Source: an uncultured Chryseolinea sp.
Lineage (GTDB): Bacteria > Bacteroidota > Bacteroidia > Cytophagales > Cyclobacteriaceae
NCBI GenBank assembly: GCA_946478915.1
Contig: CAMLER010000428.1
Coordinates: forward strand, 1 to 5,049
Length of the DNA: 5,049 bases
Direction: 5' to 3'
The notes beneath the pieces were generated by a model. That model worked only from the letters and a program-made list of their open reading frames with translations, searched no databases and was not told where the DNA came from. A program made the position numbers and the translations under genes. The stretch's first letter is position 1, and every line of letters begins with the position of its first letter. Shown one piece after another: positions 1 through 5,049 of the stretch.

Positions 1-73
1 TTTCGACAGTATCCTTTGCCTGGTCTTCAGACAAAACGGGATTTAAAATGAATACTGTCTCGTAATTGTTCAT
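1..73 (-). CDS. rpsF: 30S ribosomal protein S6, N-terminal fragment (cut by window edge)
   Basis: Reading the minus strand from the ATG at 73-71 gives 24 codons to the window edge, beginning MNNYETVFILNPVLSEDQ and continuing AKDTVE. The start pattern, M-N-x-Y-E-T-V-F-I-L-x-P-V-L-S, is the highly recognisable first beta strand and turn of Bacteroidota ribosomal protein S6, which binds 16S rRNA in the central domain of the 30S subunit together with S18. Only about a fifth of the usual protein length is present; the rest lies left of the window, where rpsR and rplI commonly follow in bacteria. No Shine-Dalgarno is seen; the leader just before the ATG is A-rich, as is usual in this phylum. The gene is divergent from the operon that starts at 238. 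Identification rests on a short stretch but a very characteristic one. Confidence 0.88.
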   Translation of the reverse strand, partial: MNNYETVFILNPVLSEDQAKDTVE

Positions 74-99
74 GTTGTACTTTTAAGTTTTTGAGGGTG

Positions 100-130
100 C
101 AAAAGTAGGAAAACAGGCTCTATTTAACAA
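100..130 (-). promoter_or_regulatory. Bacteroidota-type promoter for rpsF
   Basis: On the minus strand, TACTTTTG (plus positions 107-100) matches the Bacteroidota -7 consensus TAnnTTTG exactly. A TTG element (plus 130-128) sits 20 nt upstream, within the spacing usual for the -33 box recognised by the phylum's primary sigma factor. Transcription would start roughly at 93-96, leaving a leader of about 20 nt rich in A before the rpsF ATG at 73. I saw no equally good element on the plus strand between 74 and 237 for the divergent operon. The consensus is established knowledge; the assignment here is by pattern only. Confidence 0.68.
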
Positions 131-237
131 CATCTGATCGCAGAAGAAATGTGCGGATAATCACGGGATGCCAAAATGAACATTTACACCCGAGAATCAT
201 GCAATCCGGATCGTTTTACCTTAAATTTATAGATCGG

Positions 238-2937
238 ATGAGAAAAGTTATACAAATATCTTTGTGGGGAGCTGTTCTTTTGGTTTGTATCGGGTGTGGG
301 GAGGAAAAGATCGACTTCAGCGCCCAGGTTAAGCCGATTCTCAATAAACGCTGCATCAGTTGCCACGGTGGTGTAAAGCGAAACGCAGAATACAGCCTCC
401 TTTTCAGGCATGAAGCTCTCGATACCGCAGAATCCGGCAAGGTTCCAATCATTCCGGGCGATCCGCACAACAGTGAAATGATCAGGCGCATCACGGCACA
501 TGACCCCGAGGTCAGGATGCCCTACAAGGAGGAGCCACTAACTGGAGAGGAAATCGATATTCTTACGCAATGGATTAAGGAGGGAGCGCAATGGGGAGAT
601 CATTGGGCATACCTTCCCCCGGTCAAGACTGAGGTACCCAGGGAGGAATTCGCTTCGGAATCCTGGCCTAAGAACGACATAGACTATTTCATTCTAAGCA
701 AGTTGAAAGCTGAGGAATTATCGCCATCAGAAGTGGCTGACAAATCCACCCTTCTTCGGAGGGTATACATGGATCTTATCGGCCTGCCGCCGACTGCCGA
801 GCAGGCAAAAGACTTTCTTCTGGATGAAAGTGCTCATGCATTTGAAAAAGTTGTAGATGATCTTTTGGCCTCCGACCATTTCGGGGAAAAATGGGCTTCG
901 TGGTGGCTGGATATGGCCCGTTATGCCGATACAAAAGGATATGAGAAAGACGGCGGGCGAACGATTTGGCGATACCGGGACTGGGTTATAAATGCCTTCA
1001 ATAACGACATGCCTTTCGACAGGTTCACCATTGAACAACTTGCCGGAGACCTGCTTCCAAACCCAACAGATGATCAGCGGATAGCCACTGCCTTTCATCG
1101 AAATACTATGAATAATGATGAGGGTGGAACGGATGATGAAGAATTTCGCGTAGCCTCACTGATTGATCGTGTAAACACGACTTATGAAGTATGGCAAAGC
1201 ACTACGATGGGGTGCGTTCAATGCCATACGCATCCATACGATCCGTTCGTCCATGAAGAATACTATGAATCAATGGCGTTTTTTAACAACACGCGTGACG
1301 AGGATACCCCGGGCGAACATCCAAATTTAAGGATGTATGAACCGAAGGATCAGGAGAAACTTGAGGAAATTCGTAAGTGGGTGGAAGCAAAGGCTGGCGT
1401 ACAAAGGGCTACTGAAGTAAACAATTTTTTAAGAACGCTTGAACCTAAACACCATCCCCATGACTTTGATGAATTCATAAAAGGTGCATTGGTGGATAAC
1501 AAATGGCTCGGCGTACAGCCTGGGGGTAGCGCGCGCATCAGAAAAATAAACCTCGAGGGCAAAAGCACGCTGTTGATGAATTATTCCAGCTGGCAGGAGG
1601 GAGGTTCTTTCGAAATAAGGATCGATCATGTTAACGGAGATGTAATCGGTGGTGGAAAAATCCTTAAAACTGATCGTGTAGCTGCGTACAACCTTAAGGC
1701 TACCAGCGGTGTTCATGATCTGTATTTTATTTTTCGAAATCCTACGATTGCGCCCGAACCCGCGGTCTGTCTTGTAGAATGGCTTGCTTTCCTGGAGGAT
1801 CTTCCCGCGATAAATCCTTCGGAACAGGCATACTACAAAAAGACCTTCCTCGATCTAATTAATGTGCAACTGGATGAGATGCCGATAATGGTGGAGAACA
1901 CCAGGGATCAGTTTCGTAGTACACATATTTTCGAAAGAGGAAATTGGATGGTGAAAGGTGAAAAGGTCGACCCCGAAACGCCGGAAATTTTGAATTCATT
2001 TCCTGAAGAACAGCCGCGCAACCGCCTTGGTTTTGCCAACTGGATTGTGAATGAAAAAAATCCGCTAACCGCGCGGTCAATCGTCAATCGCTTTTGGGAA
2101 CAACTTTTTGGATTAGGGATAGTCGAAACGTTAGAAGATTTTGGCACCCAGGGAGCAACCCCAACACACCCGGAACTTCTTGATTGGCTTGCCCTTCGCT
2201 TCGTCAATGAACATGGCTGGAGCGTAAAAAAACTTATAAAAGAAATGGTTATGTCGGCTGCGTATCAGCAGGATTCCAGAGTGACTGATGAGTTAAAGGA
2301 AAAGGACCCAAATAATCGCTTCCTTGCACGCGGACCAAGAATCCGTTTGTCAGCTGAACAAATTCGCGATCAGGTGCTGGCGGTCAGTGGACTTCTTAGC
2401 AAAAAAATGTACGGCAAAAGCGTAATGCCTTATCAACCTGCCGGAGTCTGGAATTCAGTGTACAGCGGCGAAAAATGGACAGAGAGCGAAGGAGAAGACC
2501 GTTACAGACGGTCTGTTTATACTTATATTAAACGGACCAGCCTTTACCCGTCGATGATGATGTTTGATGGATCAACGCGTGAGGTATGCGTCAGCAGAAG
2601 AATAAGAACGAATACGCCTTTGCAGGCGTTGGCCACGCTCAATGATTCTTCTTTCGTGGTTGCCGCCAGACATTTTGCGTCGGCGATGGTGCGGCAAGGT
2701 GCGACTCCCCAGGAGCAGATCAAGGCTGGCTATAAAACGCTAATGATCCGTGAATTGCCGCAAAAGAAACTTGAAGTGCTGGTCGGACTCTACCAGGATG
2801 CATTGAAAGAATACAATGGAAACGAGGATGCTGTATTCAAATTGACGGCTGATAAATCAAAGGCAACACATTTAGCAGCGATGACTGTAGTGGCCAACGC
2901 TATGCTTAACCTGGATGAAGTATTGACCAAGGAATAA
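238..2937 (+). CDS. PSCyt1-DUF1549-DUF1553 (PSD1) cytochrome lipoprotein with CBM6-like insert
   Basis: An 899-residue exported protein of the PSD1 family; its reaction is not established. The ATG at 238 is chosen because it starts a lipoprotein signal (MRKVIQIS, hydrophobic stretch, lipobox IGC with Cys20); an in-frame GTG at 151 would add 29 residues lacking signal features. Domains in order: PSCyt1 cytochrome-c-like, about 28-120, with heme motif CISCH at 39-43 and a possible distal Met94 in RMP; DUF1549 (PSCyt2), about 143-352, with R-R-x(3)-D-L-x-G-L-P-P-T at 174-187 and a second CxxCH (CVQCH, 326-330) followed by THPYDP; a CBM6-like beta-sandwich, about 415-523; DUF1553, about 592-855, with NPLTARSIVNRFW, DFGTQG, PTHPELLDWLA, RLSAEQIRDQVL and TNTPLQALATLND. 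The frame is intact and both ends look complete. It is followed after 8 nt by the DUF1501 gene, the usual partner of this family. Domain assignment is secure; function and heme loading are inferred. Confidence 0.93.
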   Translation: MRKVIQISLWGAVLLVCIGCGEEKIDFSAQVKPILNKRCISCHGGVKRNAEYSLLFRHEALDTAESGKVPIIPGDPHNSEMIRRITAHDPEVRMPYKEEPLTGEEIDILTQWIKEGAQWGDHWAYLPPVKTEVPREEFASESWPKNDIDYFILSKLKAEELSPSEVADKSTLLRRVYMDLIGLPPTAEQAKDFLLDESAHAFEKVVDDLLASDHFGEKWASWWLDMARYADTKGYEKDGGRTIWRYRDWVINAFNNDMPFDRFTIEQLAGDLLPNPTDDQRIATAFHRNTMNNDEGGTDDEEFRVASLIDRVNTTYEVWQSTTMGCVQCHTHPYDPFVHEEYYESMAFFNNTRDEDTPGEHPNLRMYEPKDQEKLEEIRKWVEAKAGVQRATEVNNFLRTLEPKHHPHDFDEFIKGALVDNKWLGVQPGGSARIRKINLEGKSTLLMNYSSWQEGGSFEIRIDHVNGDVIGGGKILKTDRVAAYNLKATSGVHDLYFIFRNPTIAPEPAVCLVEWLAFLEDLPAINPSEQAYYKKTFLDLINVQLDEMPIMVENTRDQFRSTHIFERGNWMVKGEKVDPETPEILNSFPEEQPRNRLGFANWIVNEKNPLTARSIVNRFWEQLFGLGIVETLEDFGTQGATPTHPELLDWLALRFVNEHGWSVKKLIKEMVMSAAYQQDSRVTDELKEKDPNNRFLARGPRIRLSAEQIRDQVLAVSGLLSKKMYGKSVMPYQPAGVWNSVYSGEKWTESEGEDRYRRSVYTYIKRTSLYPSMMMFDGSTREVCVSRRIRTNTPLQALATLNDSSFVVAARHFASAMVRQGATPQEQIKAGYKTLMIRELPQKKLEVLVGLYQDALKEYNGNEDAVFKLTADKSKATHLAAMTVVANAMLNLDEVLTKE
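1480..1806 (+). other. CBM6-like carbohydrate-binding module inserted in the PSD1 protein
   Basis: Residues about 415-523 of the PSD1 protein differ in character from the flanking domains. They read as alternating beta strands with the landmarks of a CBM6-type jelly roll: GGSARIRKINLEGKS (ligand-face strand), LLMNYSSW, GGSFEIRIDHVNGDVIGG (the G-x-x-E-I-R-x-D pattern), LKTDRVAAYNLKATSG, then GVHDLYFIF (the G-x-H-D-L-Y-x-x-F pattern). CBM6 modules bind beta-glucans, xylan and other polysaccharides through aromatic residues. Trp423 (in NKWLG), Tyr449, Trp452 and Tyr484 are available here, but I cannot place a binding site. The match is to motif shape, not to a profile score. Confidence 0.65.
2929..2934 (+). 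promoter_or_regulatory. Possible ribosome binding site of the DUF1501 gene
   Basis: AAGGAA lies inside the last codons of the upstream gene, 11 nt before the ATG at 2946. It resembles a Shine-Dalgarno site at a somewhat long spacing. The other starts in the window have no such site, and Bacteroidota often do without one, so this may be chance. Its position would favour translation coupled to the end of the PSD1 gene. Confidence 0.35.
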
Positions 2938-2945
2938 TTAATACC

Positions 2946-4424
2946 ATGACATTTGATAGGAACTTTGAAGCCTTGCAGAATATTTCCCGGAGACATTTCT
3001 TGAAAGAAAGTGCTGCTGGGCTTGGCGCAGTTGCTTTGGGATCGTTAATGGCAGCGTGTAATCCTGGGAGCAGGAATGTCGGCGCCACGCTGACGCAGGT
3101 TACCGATCCCATGATTCCTAAGGCACCCCATTTTCCAGGGAAGGCTAAACATGTCATTTACCTTCACATGGCCGGAGCTCCATCACAGCTTGAACTATTT
3201 GACTTCAAGCCAGAGTTAAAAAAGCTCGATAATCAGCTCTGTCCTCCCTCATTGCTGGAAGGCAAACGTTTTGCATTTATTCGCGGTGTTCCTAAAATGC
3301 TGGGGCCGCAGGCGCACTTTAGCCAGCACGGAGATTCAGGAGCAACGATATCTGAAAACCTACCACATTTTGCCACGGTAGCAGACGAGGTTTCGTTTCT
3401 GAAAGGGGTGTATACCGATCAATTCAATCATGCGCCGGCGCAATTGTTCGTTCATTCCGGTTCGCCGCGTCTGGGCAGACCCAGCATCGGCTCGTGGATA
3501 ACGTATGGGCTAGGCACAGAAAACCAAAATCTGCCGGGTTTTGTGGTTTTGACATCCGGTGGAAAAACGCCGGACGCTGGCAAGAGCGTCTGGGGCAGTG
3601 GATTTCTTCCTTCCGTATATCAGGGTGTACAATGCCGATCCGAAGGAGAACCCGTTTTGTTTTTGAACGATCCCGAAGGGATAAGCAGGGAAATGAAGAA
3701 AAAAACGATTGACGCTGTCAACGAAATCAATCGCCAGCATTACGACGACTTCAATGATCCAGAAACATTGACCCGCATCGCGCAATATGAAATGGCTTTC
3801 CGGATGCAGATATCTGTTCCGGAGGTTATGAATATCAATGCCGAGCCGGAATACATTCACCAACTGTATGGCACCACGCCGGGAAAGGCTTCGTTTGCTA
3901 ATAATTGTTTGCTTGCGCGCAAACTTGTTGAACAAGGCGTCCGGTATGTGCAATTGTTTGATTGGGGGTGGGACGGTCATGGGACATCTGCCAACGAATC
4001 CGTCGATTATGGAATTAAGAATAAGTGCCAGCAAATTGACAGGGCCATGACTGCATTGTTACTGGACTTGAAGCAGCGGGGATTGCTTGAGGAAACCTTA
4101 GTGGTATGGGGCGGAGAGTTTGGTCGAACACCGATGCTCGAAAACAGGGAAGGAAAGGAAATGCCATTCAAAGGACGTGATCATCATGTCGAGGCATTTA
4201 CCATGTGGATGGCAGGTGGTGGAATCAAAAAGGGTACTACCTGGGGTGAAACGGATGAAATTGGCTATTATCCGGTAAGCGGAAAAGTGTCACTTCATGA
4301 CGTGCAGGCAACCATTCTCAACCAGGTAGGATTTGACCATGAAAAACTGACCCATCATTTTCAGGGACGGCCGTTCCGCCTAACAGATGTTTCCGGTAAA
4401 GTGATTCAGGAAATCGTTGCCTGA
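2946..4424 (+). CDS. DUF1501 family protein (alkaline phosphatase/sulfatase-like), Tat-type lipoprotein
   Basis: A complete 492-residue member of DUF1501, which belongs to the alkaline phosphatase superfamily of metal-dependent phosphatases and sulfatases; its substrate is unknown. The N-terminus has a twin-arginine motif (SRRHFLK, 14-20), an Ala/Gly-rich hydrophobic segment and a lipobox LMAAC with Cys38, so a Tat-exported lipoprotein is likely. Family landmarks in order: HMAGAPSQLELFDFKP (74-89), QHGDSGATISENLPH (127-141), DWGWDGHG (339-346), VVWGGEFGRTP (386-396), GRDHHVEAFTMWMAGGG (410-426), and a C-terminal HDVQATILNQVG...LTHHFQGRPFRLTDVSG. Asp343, His345, Glu391, Asp412, His413 and His414 are plausible metal ligands, inferred from the motifs. 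The length is normal for the family and the frame is clean. It sits 8 nt after the PSD1 gene and 22 nt before the isomerase-like gene, so co-transcription is expected. PSD1 and DUF1501 genes are commonly paired; a joint substrate is inferred, not shown. Confidence 0.94.
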   Translation: MTFDRNFEALQNISRRHFLKESAAGLGAVALGSLMAACNPGSRNVGATLTQVTDPMIPKAPHFPGKAKHVIYLHMAGAPSQLELFDFKPELKKLDNQLCPPSLLEGKRFAFIRGVPKMLGPQAHFSQHGDSGATISENLPHFATVADEVSFLKGVYTDQFNHAPAQLFVHSGSPRLGRPSIGSWITYGLGTENQNLPGFVVLTSGGKTPDAGKSVWGSGFLPSVYQGVQCRSEGEPVLFLNDPEGISREMKKKTIDAVNEINRQHYDDFNDPETLTRIAQYEMAFRMQISVPEVMNINAEPEYIHQLYGTTPGKASFANNCLLARKLVEQGVRYVQLFDWGWDGHGTSANESVDYGIKNKCQQIDRAMTALLLDLKQRGLLEETLVVWGGEFGRTPMLENREGKEMPFKGRDHHVEAFTMWMAGGGIKKGTTWGETDEIGYYPVSGKVSLHDVQATILNQVGFDHEKLTHHFQGRPFRLTDVSGKVIQEIVA

Positions 4425-4446
4425 GTTATTCACTTGTCACACAAAA

Positions 4447-5049
4447 ATGATTAATCGAAGAAAATTCTTAACACTCACTGCTATGACCGGAACCGCTGCG
4501 CTCGTCAATCCACTGGAGGCATTTAGCTCACCGTTGTCATCCAATACTCTGAAAGCAGGATTTGAACTTTTGATCCTTGCGACGAACTGGGGCTTCGAAG
4601 GGAGTTGGGAAGACTTTTGTGCCCGTATAAAGCGCGACGGATATGATGGCGCCGAAATTTGGTACCCGGTTGACGCAAAGCAGCGAAAAGAATTTCTTGC
4701 GGCCGTCGAAAAGCACAAGCTGAAGTTTGCTTTTCTTTTTGGTGGTTCCAATGCGCGATATGAAGACCATCTGAAAGAATTTAAATCCGCTCTTGAGGAG
4801 GCAGTAACGTTAAAGCCAGTTTTTATAAACAGTCATTCCGGGAAAGACCACTTTACCTTTGAACAAAACTCCGCGTTCATCGAATTTACAAATTCGCTAA
4901 ACGCAAAGAGCGGAATACCGATTTACCATGAAACTCATCGTGGCCGTATACTGTATTCAGCTCCAGTAAGCCGCCAGTTTATGGAGAAGCATGCTTCGCT
5001 TAGACTCACCCTTGATATTTCGCATTGGTGCAACGTACACGAATCGTTA
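4447..5049 (+). CDS. Exported sugar isomerase/epimerase-like TIM-barrel protein, C-terminus missing
   Basis: An open frame from ATG 4447 runs 201 codons without a stop to the window edge. The start is chosen because it opens a twin-arginine-type signal (INRRKFLTLT, hydrophobic TAMTGTAALV, then a likely cleavage zone around residues 25-28); there is no lipobox. The mature part resembles xylose isomerase-like TIM-barrel proteins (AP endonuclease 2 superfamily): an early barrel strand AGFELLILAT (37-46), then GYDGAEIWYP (65-74), FAFLFGG (94-100), FINSHSG (126-132), YHETHRGR (160-167) and TLDISHWC (188-195). Glu162 and Asp190 fit the first metal ligands of the family; the later His and Glu ligands would lie beyond the window. 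About 90-110 residues are probably missing. It follows the DUF1501 gene by 22 nt with no terminator seen between. A secreted location argues against a phosphorylated substrate; the true substrate cannot be told. Confidence 0.85.
   Translation, partial: MINRRKFLTLTAMTGTAALVNPLEAFSSPLSSNTLKAGFELLILATNWGFEGSWEDFCARIKRDGYDGAEIWYPVDAKQRKEFLAAVEKHKLKFAFLFGGSNARYEDHLKEFKSALEEAVTLKPVFINSHSGKDHFTFEQNSAFIEFTNSLNAKSGIPIYHETHRGRILYSAPVSRQFMEKHASLRLTLDISHWCNVHESL

Noticed and set aside
221..228. TAAATTTA as a relaxed -7 box for the PSD1 operon
   Set aside because: It lacks the TTTG end and a TTG element at the right distance, and is so close to ATG 238 that almost no leader would remain.
727..1098. A 123-codon minus-strand open frame inside the DUF1549 region
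   Set aside because: Antisense shadow of strongly conserved coding sequence; the translation shows no family resemblance.
2496..2514. Perfect 7-bp inverted repeat AGACCGT / ACGGTCT with a 5-nt loop, followed by a few Ts
   Set aside because: It resembles a terminator but lies inside the DUF1553 coding region, which continues well beyond it, and the T run is short; most likely coincidence.
3573..3590. 6-bp inverted repeat GACGCT / AGCGTC
   Set aside because: Short hairpin inside the DUF1501 gene with no T tract or other context; expected by chance in a window this size.
3494..3712. A 72-codon plus-strand open frame overlapping the DUF1501 gene in another frame
   Set aside because: Out-of-frame overlap, basic and low-information translation, and no start context; the DUF1501 frame is clearly the real one.
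3510..4034. A 174-codon open frame on the minus strand inside the DUF1501 gene
   Set aside because: It lies wholly antisense to a gene with clear family motifs, has no recognisable domain, and is explained by the codon pattern of the real gene.
4425..4446. Possible terminator between the DUF1501 and isomerase-like genes
   Set aside because: The 22-nt gap has no inverted repeat or T tract, so read-through transcription is more likely.

Overview
The window looks like a piece of a Bacteroidota chromosome, most likely Cytophagales-like, though the rank below phylum is a guess. Three observations support this. The left edge carries the start of a Bacteroidota-type rpsF (ribosomal protein S6) on the minus strand. 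Its upstream region has a Bacteroidota-style TTG / TAnnTTTG promoter. Translation starts are mostly preceded by A-rich leaders instead of strong Shine-Dalgarno sites.

Layout: positions 1-73 (minus) hold the N-terminus of rpsF, cut by the window edge. Positions 74-237 are a divergent intergenic region containing the rpsF promoter; no convincing plus-strand promoter was found there. From 238 to the right edge there is one plus-strand gene group with short gaps (8 and 22 nt), probably an operon. Gene 1 (238-2937) is a large lipoprotein with PSCyt1 cytochrome, DUF1549 (PSCyt2) and DUF1553 (PSD1) domains, with a CBM6-like beta-sandwich inserted between the last two. Gene 2 (2946-4424) is a DUF1501 protein of the alkaline phosphatase/sulfatase superfamily with a twin-arginine plus lipobox signal. 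Gene 3 (4447 to the end, incomplete) is an exported TIM-barrel sugar isomerase/epimerase-like protein with a twin-arginine-type signal.

All three operon products appear to leave the cytoplasm: the heme protein as a probable Sec lipoprotein, the two putative metalloenzymes as probable Tat substrates. PSD1/DUF1501 gene pairs are common in Planctomycetes, Verrucomicrobia and some Bacteroidota, but I know of no established biochemical reaction for them. The carbohydrate-binding-like insert and the exported sugar isomerase-like partner suggest a role in modifying or breaking down a glycan or sugar outside the cytoplasm, with the cytochrome part possibly handling electrons. That role is inference. 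No RNA genes, mobile elements, CRISPR arrays or significant repeats were seen.
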